Below are positions 47,978-57,206 of a DNA stretch of 64,000 nt, in pieces. Under the pieces are notes generated by a model. The model did not search any database. It was not told where the DNA came from and was given only the letters and a program-made list of their open reading frames with translations. The position numbers were made by a program, and so were the translations under genes. The DNA comes from JAGQOZ01 sp041399205 (lineage in GTDB: Bacteria > Planctomycetota > Planctomycetia > Pirellulales > Pirellulaceae), in assembly GCA_041399205.1 (NCBI GenBank), contig JAWKTK010000003.1:868001-932000 (forward strand). The letters run 5' to 3'. The number at the start of each line of letters is the position of its first letter. Positions within the stretch are counted from its first letter, which is position 1.

Positions 47978-49601
47978 TCAGTATGCTGTCGTTTCGTCAT
48001 GCCGATCAGGTTGTTGTCTTTCCTCTACGATGTCAGAGTCGGTTGAACAGACTCCTAATTCTGTGAGCGTTTGGAGTACTTCGTCCATCTGCAGCGGGCT
48101 GTGGATCACACCGTCCACCAAGGAATAGCGCGGTAGAAGGTCCGGAACGAGTTCAGCTTGGTCCGCGGAAATCACAAACGTCACATCCGGTGTCGCTCGT
48201 TTCATCACCTGCAGCAAAACATAGCGCTAGTGGGTACCAAATTGGCTCCTGCAATCACCACGTCGTACGGTTGTTGGAAATAGCGAAACAGTCCTTCGTC
48301 GCCGCTACTGGCTGTATCTACCGCGTGACCCATGCGTCGCAACAACGCGCTCAACGGACCTCGGCGATCCGGCTGATGATCCACATGAAGAATGCGACGC
48401 GGACACGGTCCGAATGGTGCGTTCTCCGCTGGTTGGCTTATGGGAAGGCAAACCGTGATTTCCAGACCTTCTGACGAATTCTGGTAACCTCTACGGTGCC
48501 AGCATGTGATTCGATAATACGCTGACAAATGCAGAGCCCCAATCCCGATCCGTCAGTCTTTCCCGATACAAAAGGTTCAAAAACACGTTCGACCAGTTCG
48601 CCAGCAATCCCAGGCCCCGTGTCGCGCAGTCGGACGCAAACGCGGTCATCTTGCTGCTTCAAATGAATGGAAACGGTACCACCCGTCGGCATGGCGTCCA
48701 TTGAATTCGACGTCAAATTGAGAAACGCTTGCGTCAATTCTCCTGCGTTCCCATAGATATCGGGAACGTCGTCCAGATCAGCCGCAAATGAGATGGCAGT
48801 CTTGGAATGCGGCTTCCAGCACATTGGGATGGCCATGTCAGGAAGCTGCGAAAGGAGTGTCTTCAGTGAAATCCAGCGGCCCGGATGCCGACATCGAATT
48901 GGAATAGACTTGCTTCAGATTCTTCAGCAACAACAAACCATTCGCAGACGAAGTTTCCAATAGCGAAACATACTCGTCCAATTCCGCCGGCAAGTCTTGG
49001 ATGCTGGTCATCAAGTCCACTACGCTAAATACCGGCATTAACGAGTTGCTAATGTCATGAAGCACGCCCAAGACCACTTCACTGACCATCGCCAAGGGTG
49101 CTCGTTGCGACAAGCGACCTTCTTGTAGCTCCAAACGTTGCAGCATCACTTCGTATTTACCAATCGCGGACTGAAGCGGCTGGTCCTGGACGACGGTGTC
49201 GTCAGCCCGGTGCGGTTGAGGCAATTCGCGTTGCAAACCAATGAAGTGAGTGATGACGCCTTCGAATTCTTCAGCGGTCGAATAATCCATTCCAATTGAA
49301 ACGGTGTACCATCGCGTTTGTAGTTGGTCGTTTGACCTATGAATTCGTCTCCCTGTGATAACGTTTGCCGCAGTCGTTGCAACGTACTGCGGTCGGTCTT
49401 GGGCCCGTGCAAAATACGAGGTGTCTTGCCCAGGATTTCGCTGAGCGAATAACCTGTCATCCGAGCAAACGCGGTGTTCGCGTATAATATCTGCGGTCCC
49501 GGAAAGTCCAGTTCCGCCGTGGTGACCAAGATCGAATCAACGGCATAGGCTGCCGCAAGTTCGATGAGGTCATGACGAACATATTGGACGGTTCGAGACA
49601 T
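47978..49601 (-). pseudogene. PAS hybrid sensor histidine kinase with degenerate receiver, frameshifted
   Basis: In order along the minus strand: start MSRTVQYVRHDL, PAS domain (ILYANTAFARMTGYSLSEIL, TLSQGDEFIGQTTNYKRDGT, EWIIRPLKN), then in another frame the phospho-acceptor helix (VLHDISNSLMPVFSVVDLM), then the ATPase domain in a third (NLTSNSMDAMP, RDTGPGIAGE, GSGLGLCICQRII), then a receiver domain (RRILHVDHQPDRRGPLSALL, VMKRATPDVTFVISAD). At least four shifts break it. In the receiver the phospho-acceptor Asp is replaced (VVIAGANLVP), so it is probably not phosphorylated. No partner regulator is adjacent. A tandem repeat lies just before the start. Confidence 0.68.
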
Positions 49602-49619
49602 CGCGGGAAGGAGGCTGGT

Positions 49620-49650
49620 AGGAAGGAGCAGGAAGGAGCAGGAAGGAGCA
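49620..49650. repeat. Tandem 10-bp repeat upstream of the kinase start
   Basis: Three copies of AGGAAGGAGC (plus strand) occupy the leader of the minus-strand kinase gene, about 20 bases from its ATG. On the mRNA it is a pyrimidine-rich GCTCCTTCCT repeat with no Shine-Dalgarno value. Confidence 0.88.
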
Positions 49651-49760
49651 AATCGCCAAGCAAGGTCCATTCGCAATGGTTCTATCAGCGTAGCGGTTGC
49701 CTGATGGTAAAGCAAACAATTCTTATGCTTTTCCCAACAGAACAGCGGTAGTCAATTCAA

Positions 49761-50129
49761 ATGCAACGCCTTTCGTCAAAACTCACCGTGGTCTACAAGC
49801 AGGGCATTCGAGCGGTCCTGGTAATCGCCATCGCGGCACTTGTGATTGTGATTTATGTTAATACGGCAAGCCGAAACCCAGCCGATATCATCCGCTGGCT
49901 GATCGTGTTCACCTTGGCGTGGGCAACACAAAGATTGTGTGTTGGAAACCCTATCGACGAGGTGTGGGATGCTGGCCACATTCTCATATGCACAAATGGT
50001 CGACAATCGCATCGATTACCTATCTCGGAAATTGCCAATGTTGGGTATGACGTGATGTTGTCACCGCCCAAGATGTCACTGGATCTGGTCCGTGATTCGC
50101 CATTCGGGAGTCGAATAGAATTCATATAG
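49761..50129 (+). CDS. Small membrane protein with in-frame stop
   Basis: 122 residues: basic N-terminus, two hydrophobic spans (AVLVIAIAALVIVIYVNT and IIRWLIVFTLAWATQ), then a soluble domain (GRQSHRLPISEIANVGYDV, DSPFGSRIEFI). After the TAG at 50127-50129 the same frame stays open for 31 more codons with sensible protein sequence (PWWTFLFQKHAQQLAEDLMR) to a TAG at 50223-50225. A substitution may therefore have made a premature stop. Function unknown. Confidence 0.6.
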   Translation: MQRLSSKLTVVYKQGIRAVLVIAIAALVIVIYVNTASRNPADIIRWLIVFTLAWATQRLCVGNPIDEVWDAGHILICTNGRQSHRLPISEIANVGYDVMLSPPKMSLDLVRDSPFGSRIEFI

Positions 50130-50267
50130 CCGTGGTGGACGTTCCTGTTTCAAAAGCACGCCCAGCAACTGGCAGAAGATTTGATGCGAAGAAGAGATTT
50201 GGCAAACGCGTTGAACAAACGTTAGTCAGCGCGGATGCGTTTGAATCGAATGAAGGCTCGCCGAATT

Positions 50268-51110
50268 CTACGCGGCCGCGAAGTTCGGACGTGCCTTTGC
50301 TTCTGGCAGGCATAACAAATCAAAATGTTCCCACTGATGAACGTTGTTTTCGTCAATGCGTTCGGCGGGCTGTTCCGTTTCGCCAATCAAGCGGAAGCAG
50401 CGGTATTTCATTTCGGCCAAGCGACTCAGAAACTGCTGACGATCCGTTCGCTTGAGCAATTTGAAGATTTCCGTTTTCAGTACCGGACGAAATTCAGCCA
50501 ACAGCGGGCGCAGCGATTCCACGACGACCGGGTCATAGCCTTCCGCGTCGACTTTGATATAGCGTAGCTTGGGTAAGGACTCCGCATGCCTGGTGCGCAG
50601 AAACGTATCCAGATTGCGACCTTGGACGGTCAACGTAAACGCATGGCCATGCTTCCAGCGACTGACGCCTTCATGGCGACCGCCATTGCAGAATCCGGGA
50701 TCGGAATATTCAAATTCAATTGGCCCATCGGTTAGCGTCGCGGCAAACGCGTAAGGAACGATATGGGTCTTGTCTTGGTTCAGTCCTGCGTTCTGCTGGA
50801 GCACTCGAAAAACATACGGGTTCGGTTCGAACGCAAACACTCGACCGGTTCGCCCAGCCGCCAACGCTATGGGCAAGGTGCTGTCGCCCGAATGAGCACC
50901 AATGTCAATTGCCACGTCTCCGGGATTGATGAACTCTCGCAGCGAATCCACTGCCTGCTGCTGAATCTGCTTGGGCGTATCCTTCGGATGCAGCCATTGC
51001 GCGTATTCCACGACGCCGTCCTGGGGAAGGTGAAAGGTTTCCAACCGAGTGTCATATTCTCGCGACTTTGGTTTGAGACCTAATAGGTGGAAAAAACTTC
51101 GAAGTTTCAT
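50268..51110 (-). CDS. FkbM family SAM-dependent methyltransferase
   Basis: 280 residues from MKLRSFFHLLGL (the frame opens to 51245). SAM-binding motif DVAIDIGAHSGDSTLPIALA, then FAFEPNPYVFRVLQQNAGLN, LDTFL and KVDAEGYDPVVVESLRPLL, the standard FkbM order. Such enzymes O-methylate sugars or other surface metabolites. It lies just downstream of a nucleotide-sugar epimerase in the same direction (93 bases), suggesting joint work on a surface glycan. Confidence 0.85.
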   Translation of the reverse strand: MKLRSFFHLLGLKPKSREYDTRLETFHLPQDGVVEYAQWLHPKDTPKQIQQQAVDSLREFINPGDVAIDIGAHSGDSTLPIALAAGRTGRVFAFEPNPYVFRVLQQNAGLNQDKTHIVPYAFAATLTDGPIEFEYSDPGFCNGGRHEGVSRWKHGHAFTLTVQGRNLDTFLRTRHAESLPKLRYIKVDAEGYDPVVVESLRPLLAEFRPVLKTEIFKLLKRTDRQQFLSRLAEMKYRCFRLIGETEQPAERIDENNVHQWEHFDLLCLPEAKARPNFAAA

Positions 51111-51202
51111 GACAATTCGTTTTCTAATTTTGTGTTCGAACAAGCTTCCAAGTCGTTGCGAACCGTCGTCCAAATCGAACCGGACGCAATCGGATGGTGG
51201 TG

Positions 51203-52189
51203 CTAGGCGGCTTTGGCCGAGCTGGGTGTTTGACTCAAGAACCAATCCACGTATTCGCGAATTCCGGCTTCGATATCGATTCTGGGCTCAAAGCCTAGCG
51301 TTTTTCTGGCGCGTTCCAGATCGGCAAAGGTGATGTCCAGATCTTCGGGACGAGCGGCCTGGTGGTGAACCACGGCCGTTCTGCCAATGGCGTTTTCCAG
51401 CAAGCCAATCAAGTCAGACAAAACTACGGGATTGCCGTGACCCAGATTGAAACACTGGCCATCAATGCCTCGCGTTTCCAACGCACTCAACAGGCCTCGG
51501 CAAAAATCCGTGACATGCGTAAAGTCACGCCGCACGGAACCATCACCAAATACAGTGATGGGCTGCCCATTGGCAATCCGCGAAGTAAAGATGGACAGCG
51601 CCAAATCTGGACGCAATCCCGGTCCGTAAATGCTGAACGGCCGAATGCAAACCACCGGAACGCCATGCAGCTGTTGGTACGTCAGGCCCAGCAATTCCGC
51701 CGCTCGTTTGGTCGCTCCGTACGGACTGGCCGGAATCCCCAGCTGTCCGTCTTCTTTGAACGGAACGTCCGCACCCTTGCCGTAAACGGTGGACGATGAA
51801 ATCAACAAAAAGCGTTCGATCGGCCGATCGCGACACGCTTCCAATAAGACCAACGTGCCGTAAATATTGTTGTGCTGATAGACTCCAGGATTTTCTACGC
51901 TGTAGCGAACTCCGGCGTACGCACCCAAATGGACAATTCGGCGAATGTCGTGTTGTTCGAACAAGTTGGCCACAGTTGCCGCGTTGGTAAAATCACCTTC
52001 GACAAACGAAATTCGTCCATACGAATCCAACGCTTGCAGCAGCCGAACGTTCTGCCGTTTTTGTTCGGGCGAATAGAAGTCGTTGAAGTTGTCCAAACAG
52101 ACCAGACGGTCGGTTGTTTCGTGCAACATCGTGCGCAGCAGGTGGCTGCCAATAAACCCGGCTCCGCCGGTCACCAATGTACAGGGCAT
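51203..52189 (-). CDS. NAD-dependent epimerase, UDP-glucuronate 4-epimerase-like
   Basis: 328 residues. Extended SDR: N-terminal TLVTGGAGFIGSHLL, the YSPEQKRQNVRLLQ region found in UDP-glucuronate epimerases, catalytic Ser-Ser-Ser (LLISSSTVYG) and Y-x-x-x-K in SPYGATKRAAELL, then IRPFSIYGPGLRPDLALSIF. It would interconvert UDP-glucuronate and UDP-galacturonate for surface polysaccharide. It is a complete gene, starting at ATG 52189. Confidence 0.87.
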   Translation of the reverse strand: MPCTLVTGGAGFIGSHLLRTMLHETTDRLVCLDNFNDFYSPEQKRQNVRLLQALDSYGRISFVEGDFTNAATVANLFEQHDIRRIVHLGAYAGVRYSVENPGVYQHNNIYGTLVLLEACRDRPIERFLLISSSTVYGKGADVPFKEDGQLGIPASPYGATKRAAELLGLTYQQLHGVPVVCIRPFSIYGPGLRPDLALSIFTSRIANGQPITVFGDGSVRRDFTHVTDFCRGLLSALETRGIDGQCFNLGHGNPVVLSDLIGLLENAIGRTAVVHHQAARPEDLDITFADLERARKTLGFEPRIDIEAGIREYVDWFLSQTPSSAKAA

Positions 52190-52387
52190 CTTGCCTCCGC
52201 CTTGTCGCAGGCCAATTTCAAATCTAGAACCAGCGGATTGTGACGCATTCTCGGCAGACCGTCCAGGCGAATCAGTGCTAGCATTTCACGAATTTGGCCC
52301 GCACCGTCTCGGCATTCACATCGTTAGCAGAGTCATGGAAGCCCCATTCGCTTGGCGCAGGATGGCGTGGGTCGGACAATCTGTCGG

Positions 52388-52972
52388 TCATTCGCTGGTG
52401 CAAATAAGGTCTGATTCGGTGACCACCCAATCCATGCGGATATCGTGCGGTTCGCTGGGAAGTTGCTCCAACAACTGACAGTCAAAACAGACAGCAACTT
52501 TAATCGCGTCCTCGCTTGCTTGGGCCAGCAACCGATCGTAATGCCCTTTGCCATGTCCCAACCGGTTACCTTGTCGATCGAAGCCGATTCCCGGCACGAC
52601 AAATACCTGCACGGAATCTGGGCGAACAAATCGCTGCGAATCCTGCACCACGCTGTCAACCGGTTCGGGAATTCCAAAAGCACCCTTCTGCAGTTCGTCC
52701 AAAGATTGAATGTGAAACAAACGAAGTTCGTCGCCAAAACATTTGGGCAGCGTCAATTGGCACCTTGCTCGTAAGCGACGCGATATTTCTTCAAATGTTT
52801 CTACTTCGCTACGAAAACTAGCGTACAACGCAATGGACGAAGACAAATGATAGAAGTCCAATTCGTTCAGACGCTGGAAGATAACTTGGCTACGTGGCGT
52901 TCGATCGGCCAATGATTGGCGAATCAGTTTCAACTTGGGGCGAAGCGTTGCTTTCGTTTTCATCCGCTGCAT
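52388..52972 (-). CDS. 5-formyltetrahydrofolate cyclo-ligase
   Basis: 194 residues from MQRMKTKATLRPKLKLIRQS, a normal family length (the frame opens to 53143, but that part overlaps the upstream gene). Conserved EVETFEEISRRL, TLPKCFG, and the nucleotide-binding VPGIGFDRQGNRLGHGKGHY. It makes 5,10-methenyl-THF from 5-formyl-THF with ATP. The start lies five bases after the upstream gene's stop (52978), so it is probably translated in series with it. Confidence 0.9.
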   Translation of the reverse strand: MQRMKTKATLRPKLKLIRQSLADRTPRSQVIFQRLNELDFYHLSSSIALYASFRSEVETFEEISRRLRARCQLTLPKCFGDELRLFHIQSLDELQKGAFGIPEPVDSVVQDSQRFVRPDSVQVFVVPGIGFDRQGNRLGHGKGHYDRLLAQASEDAIKVAVCFDCQLLEQLPSEPHDIRMDWVVTESDLICTSE

Positions 52973-52977
52973 GCTGT

Positions 52978-54333
52978 TCAGTTCATTCGAGAGCCGAATG
53001 GTCCGCCGGGGACTGATGTACTTGGAGGTGCGTCCAGCGGATAAGTTGGCTTCGCATTCTTGGGCATGTTGCGAATTTCTGGACGTGATCGACGAGCCCT
53101 GGGCTGTTGACGCAGGTCGGCTTGTTCGAAGATCCGCCGACATTCGTCGACTAACGCTTGCGCTTGTTCGCTGTCTGGTGCTTGCTGGAAAATGCCGGAT
53201 TCCAGGGACCGACGAGCTTGACGGAGCTGGTTCGCATCCAACGTTCGATGACGTTCCAGCAACGCAATCATAGCCGGCGTCCGTAGTTGATCGTCCGTGG
53301 AGCCAAGTGCCACAATCATGGTGCTGGCAGGCGATTCAGCCAAGCTGAGCGCCAATTCAAACGCCGCTCCATTCCCTTCCATGCCCTGTTGTTCTAAGAC
53401 AGACGCAATCTTGTCCGGCATCTGACGAAGATTGTCCAGCCATCGGTCTCGTAAGACCAAAATGCGATGATAGTGCGGAGCGGATTGAGGTACGCCTTCA
53501 CCGATGTGTTCACGAGCGTAACGTACGGACGAACCCTGGTTGCCTTGCTGTAAAACCGACATCAACTTGCCCGCAATCACTCCGACCGGACAACTGGCGT
53601 GAATACTGGCTGATTTGTTCAAGCCGCGAACCAACGCCGGTACGGCTTCCGGACCCAGCTTCATGAATTCAGTCCGCGCTCGCTGGCCCTCCGCACCTCG
53701 CAATTTGCCGATGTCATACAGAATAAAGTTATCTACTACAGCATCCATTTCGCCTTCTGCTTGCGGCGTGATCATTTTGTTGGTTACCACAAACGCGCCG
53801 CTGGTTACGGAAGAAGATCGGCTGGGGCGGAGCAACGCGGCGTATGGTTTGGAACGCGATGGTACCGTCATATCCATGAATCTAGGTGCGCTGGCTGGCC
53901 GCGACTGAGCATGACTGGCTTGCAGGGGCTGTTCCACCGGACGAGCTCTTTCGTCCAGGGAAGTTTGGTTCGAACCTGTTTCTTGATCGGCGAGTGTTAC
54001 TGGTTCGGACTGAGCAATTTGAACGTCGTCACCCGATTCTTCGCGATCATCTGTCACGGACGAACCGAGCGTTAGTTCAATGGCTTGCGATCCGCTGCGT
54101 GACGTCGGTTTGCCCGCCAGTGCCGTGATCAGCAAACAGATGGACAGATGAAACACCAAACTCGTCAGCCAACTGGGCAGGTCATCCACCCAAGCTTGCC
54201 ACGGTTGTTGGCGATAGTTGGAAAATTCCTGAGCCAGCGATTCGTCCAGCGCAACAACAACGTCCGATTCGTTGGACATCGGTAAGTCGATCGTTTCCGG
54301 TTGTAGGATCGAACTTTTCTTGCGATGGGTCAT
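52978..54333 (-). CDS. Membrane-anchored HEAT-like protein
   Basis: 451 residues with a cytoplasmic N-terminal tail, one membrane span (LVFHLSICLLITALAG, about 62-78), an acidic/Gln-Thr-rich linker, and a helical C-terminal domain with HEAT-like elements (TEFMKLGPEAVPALVRGLN, ALSLAESPASTMIVALGSTD, TPAMIALLERHRTLDANQLR). This layout is common in planctomycetes without known function. Its ATG overlaps the stop of the upstream broken ORF (ATGA). Confidence 0.7.
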   Translation of the reverse strand: MTHRKKSSILQPETIDLPMSNESDVVVALDESLAQEFSNYRQQPWQAWVDDLPSWLTSLVFHLSICLLITALAGKPTSRSGSQAIELTLGSSVTDDREESGDDVQIAQSEPVTLADQETGSNQTSLDERARPVEQPLQASHAQSRPASAPRFMDMTVPSRSKPYAALLRPSRSSSVTSGAFVVTNKMITPQAEGEMDAVVDNFILYDIGKLRGAEGQRARTEFMKLGPEAVPALVRGLNKSASIHASCPVGVIAGKLMSVLQQGNQGSSVRYAREHIGEGVPQSAPHYHRILVLRDRWLDNLRQMPDKIASVLEQQGMEGNGAAFELALSLAESPASTMIVALGSTDDQLRTPAMIALLERHRTLDANQLRQARRSLESGIFQQAPDSEQAQALVDECRRIFEQADLRQQPRARRSRPEIRNMPKNAKPTYPLDAPPSTSVPGGPFGSRMN

Positions 54334-54571
54334 TCGAATTCGCTTTTCACCGTACGCAGTCGAATTTCATGCTTGGGCACAAAGTTGGCAAAGACAACAA
54401 AACTAGAACTCGTTGTTGGAAGATCGTTACTCGGATCAGCCAAAACGAATTGGACGACGGACGCTCCATTTCATTGTAGACGACAAATGGACGTTCGAAT
54501 TTGCCATTTACGCCAGAAAACCAGTGTTTTCTGGTTGGCGCGGCGTGACAAACCACAATGCCTTCGTTCAA
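54330..54571 (-). pseudogene. Short broken ORF upstream of the HEAT-like gene
   Basis: One frame reads GKFERPFVVYNEMERPSS from an ATG at 54571. Another, after a shift near 54440, reads VLADPSNDLPTTSSSFVVFA then NFVPKHEIRLRTVKSEFE and stops at TGA 54332-54330, overlapping the next gene's ATG. Together they would make about 80 residues. The family is unknown. The overlap supports that this is a genuine coding end. Confidence 0.35.
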
Positions 54572-54602
54572 AGGAAAAGCAGAATTTTCACGCCCACTTG
54601 CC

Positions 54603-55151
54603 TTACAACCAGTCCGCTTGTTCCGCTTGTCGGATCTTTTGATACGTCTGATACGCGCGAACCGCTTGCAAGGTTCCCCAAAAAAAAGCGATGGACGCCA
54701 GGAGCAGCGTCAAGAAGCAAAGTCGCTTGCGATGACTCCGAAACCCAAGCCAAGCCAGAAACAGAGACAAACAAGCCGGGACCATTGCCCACATGGTAAA
54801 AAACGAACCGACGGCGCTCATCGCCGCCACCACAATACTGGCAATCGCCACACTTCCACGAAAAGAATCATGCGGATCGTTCGAATTCACGTGGTGCTTG
54901 GTCACATCAGATGCTGCTGGCAACATGGGCGGTGCGAATTCCGTTTCGTCCAGCGTAGCCAGCGGGATGGCGTCCTTATTCGTTTGCTCCGCTTCGACCG
55001 GCGATGTGCGAAATGCAATATCGATGGGCATCCGCAACAAGGGCGGCACTGCACTGTTCGCTTGGCTCGTTTCAAAATGATGCCCACAGCGCCAACAACG
55101 GTTTACCGCACCAAACAACTCTTCGCCACAACGACTACACGTAACCGCCAT
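54603..55151 (-). CDS. Zinc-ribbon membrane protein
   Basis: 182 residues from MAVTCSRCGEELF. The first ~25 residues form a four-Cys zinc ribbon (CSRCGEELFGAVNRCWRCG). A long linker precedes hydrophobic segments (VAIASIVVAAMSAVGSFFTM, ACLSLFLAWLGF, RLCFLTLLLASIAFFWG), suggesting three membrane spans with the C-terminus at KIRQAEQADWL. Such small zinc-ribbon membrane proteins are common in the phylum. It is the first gene of a run that continues into the HEAT-like and folate genes. Confidence 0.7.
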   Translation of the reverse strand: MAVTCSRCGEELFGAVNRCWRCGHHFETSQANSAVPPLLRMPIDIAFRTSPVEAEQTNKDAIPLATLDETEFAPPMLPAASDVTKHHVNSNDPHDSFRGSVAIASIVVAAMSAVGSFFTMWAMVPACLSLFLAWLGFRSHRKRLCFLTLLLASIAFFWGTLQAVRAYQTYQKIRQAEQADWL

Positions 55152-55441
55152 TTCTGTCCTTTGCCCTTGGTGCAGGCCAGTTGCCATCCGAATAAACCGG
55201 TTGTTCAAGATACATGACTCATCGAAATGCGGCAAACGGAAATGTGGCAACAGGGCCGGTTTCCGCAGCAGATTTCACGCAGATTTCACGCCAAGATAAG
55301 GCTCGCATAACGTTCGTCCAACATCGCTGGGTTTCCGTTTTTTCGATCAACGGATTCTGGTATGATAAAAAACTTTGATTCGACATCTCCGCTCTACCGC
55401 TTCGCCCCGCCCGCCCGATTATCTCGCCAAAGGTATCTCGG

Positions 55442-56860
55442 ATGACTACCGTACATTCGCCCGCTGGTTCGCTTCTACACCGTCGCCAACTACTCAAGGC
55501 ATCCGCCTGTGGATTTGGTGCGTTAGCCATGAACGCACTTTGCCAGCCACAACTGCAAGCCAGTGAATTGCCGAATGGGATTCCGCATTTTGCGCCGCGA
55601 GCGAAACGCGTGATCTTTGTGTTCATGCAAGGCGGGCCGAGCCAAGTGGATTCGTTTGATCCCAAACCGGCTTTGGATCAATACCACGGACAAAAGGTGG
55701 AATTCCACGTCGCCAGAACTCGGCAACGAACCAGCGAAACCATCATGCGACCGTTCTGGAAATTTCAACAGTACGGACAATGCGGCCAGCCGGTCTCGGA
55801 ACTCTTTCCCGAAATCGCTCGGCACGTAGACGATTTGTGCATGATCCACGGCATGCATACCGAAGGTGTTGCGCACGGGCCGGCCACCTTGTTTTTGCAC
55901 ACCGGCGCCACGAATTTAATTCGACCGTCCGTCGGTTCGTGGGTCACCTATGGCTTGGGTTCCGAAACTCAAGACTTGCCGAGCTTTATTACCATTGGTC
56001 CTTCGCCCACCAAGGGTGGACCTAGAAACTATGGCAACGCGTTCTTGCCGTCCCAGTTTCAAGGAACACCGATCGGTCGGCCCGATGCCAAGCCGGAAGA
56101 ATTTACGATTGACTACACTTCCAACACGCGAAGCTCGCAAAGCCAACAACGCCAACAGTTGGACTTTTTGAAGCAGCTGAATCAGACTCAGTTGTGTAGC
56201 CACGCGGAAGATCAACGCATGGCGGCGTTGATGAATTCGTATGAATTGGCCTTTCGCATGCAATCCACGGCACCTCGAGTCATGGACTTGACTCAAGAAA
56301 CACAAGCCACTTTGGATATGTACGGCATTGGACAGAAAGAGACAGACAATTTTGGTCGCCAATGTTTGCTGGCCCGAAAGTTTGCCGAAGCGGGTGTGCG
56401 TTACATCCAGGTCAACTATTCCGATCTGTCCGACACGCCCAAATGGGATCAGCATTCCGGAATGGCGCAGCACGCTGTTCACGCGAAGGCCACGGATAAA
56501 CCAGTCGCTGCGTTGTTGGCGGACTTAAAGCGAACCGGCTTATTGGAGGACACGTTGGTTTGGTGGGGAGGTGAATTCGGGCGAACTCCCTATTCGCAAA
56601 ACGGGGATGGCCGCGACCATAATCCTCGAGGCTTCACCGTGTTCCTGGCCGGAGGTGGTGTGAAAACCGGAATTCGTTACGGCGAAACGGACGAATTCGG
56701 TTATGAAGCGATTCGCGACAAAGTGCACATGCATGACCTGCACGCCACCATCTTGCACTTATTGGGCATGGACCACAAACGGTTGACCTACCAATTCGCC
56801 GGTCGCGAATTCCGCTTGACCGACATTCATGGCCGAGTGGTTTCGGACATTCTGGCCTAG
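55442..56860 (+). CDS. DUF1501 (sulfatase-like) protein with Tat signal
   Basis: 472 residues. The N-terminus LLHRRQLLKASACGFGALAM has a twin-Arg motif (HRRQLLK), suggesting Tat export. The body has DUF1501 hallmarks: VIFVFMQGGPSQVDSFDPKP, LFPEIARHVDDLCMIHGMHT, GRQCLLARKFAEAGVRYIQV, LVWWGGEFGRTP, DHNPRGFTVFLAGGG and HDLHATILHLLG. It is related to alkaline phosphatase/sulfatase folds and probably acts on a periplasmic substrate. DUF1501 genes are usually paired with a DUF1549/DUF1553 gene; none is next to this copy. A possible -10 (TATGAT at 55361) lies upstream. Confidence 0.9.
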   Translation: MTTVHSPAGSLLHRRQLLKASACGFGALAMNALCQPQLQASELPNGIPHFAPRAKRVIFVFMQGGPSQVDSFDPKPALDQYHGQKVEFHVARTRQRTSETIMRPFWKFQQYGQCGQPVSELFPEIARHVDDLCMIHGMHTEGVAHGPATLFLHTGATNLIRPSVGSWVTYGLGSETQDLPSFITIGPSPTKGGPRNYGNAFLPSQFQGTPIGRPDAKPEEFTIDYTSNTRSSQSQQRQQLDFLKQLNQTQLCSHAEDQRMAALMNSYELAFRMQSTAPRVMDLTQETQATLDMYGIGQKETDNFGRQCLLARKFAEAGVRYIQVNYSDLSDTPKWDQHSGMAQHAVHAKATDKPVAALLADLKRTGLLEDTLVWWGGEFGRTPYSQNGDGRDHNPRGFTVFLAGGGVKTGIRYGETDEFGYEAIRDKVHMHDLHATILHLLGMDHKRLTYQFAGREFRLTDIHGRVVSDILA

Positions 56861-56919
56861 CGTTAGGTTAGCGAACGCTCCAACACTCGGCCGCAGACGC
56901 ATTCGCACGACCGTTCGCG

Positions 56920-57111
56920 TTATCGCAAGTCAGAAGTAGAGTCATGTTCGCGAATATCACTCACGTGAATTTCACGATCGGCATAGATCCGAGCGTTTCC
57001 GAAAATGGCACAGTCTTTTCCAATTCGAATCACCCAGCGCTTGATTCGAATCAAACAATAAGCCCAGCGGCGAATGCGCCGATGCTTTGAATACGGTGTG
57101 GGGCAGAGCAC
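56920..57111 (-). CDS. Possible small protein, doubtful
   Basis: 63 codons; basic N-terminal half, then IGKDCAIFGNARIYADREIH, which vaguely recalls a hexapeptide-repeat strand. No ribosome site and no recognised family. It fills an otherwise empty ~345-base gap between convergent genes. Possibly noise. Confidence 0.22.
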   Translation of the reverse strand: MLCPTPYSKHRRIRRWAYCLIRIKRWVIRIGKDCAIFGNARIYADREIHVSDIREHDSTSDLR

Positions 57112-57206
57112 GAAACGACACTCCTTTCGCAGCGTGGCGTAAGTAGGAATGTCGGTAAAGAGCCTGTTTGCGAAGATAGGTTCACCAATAAACTGACATT
57201 AACTTG

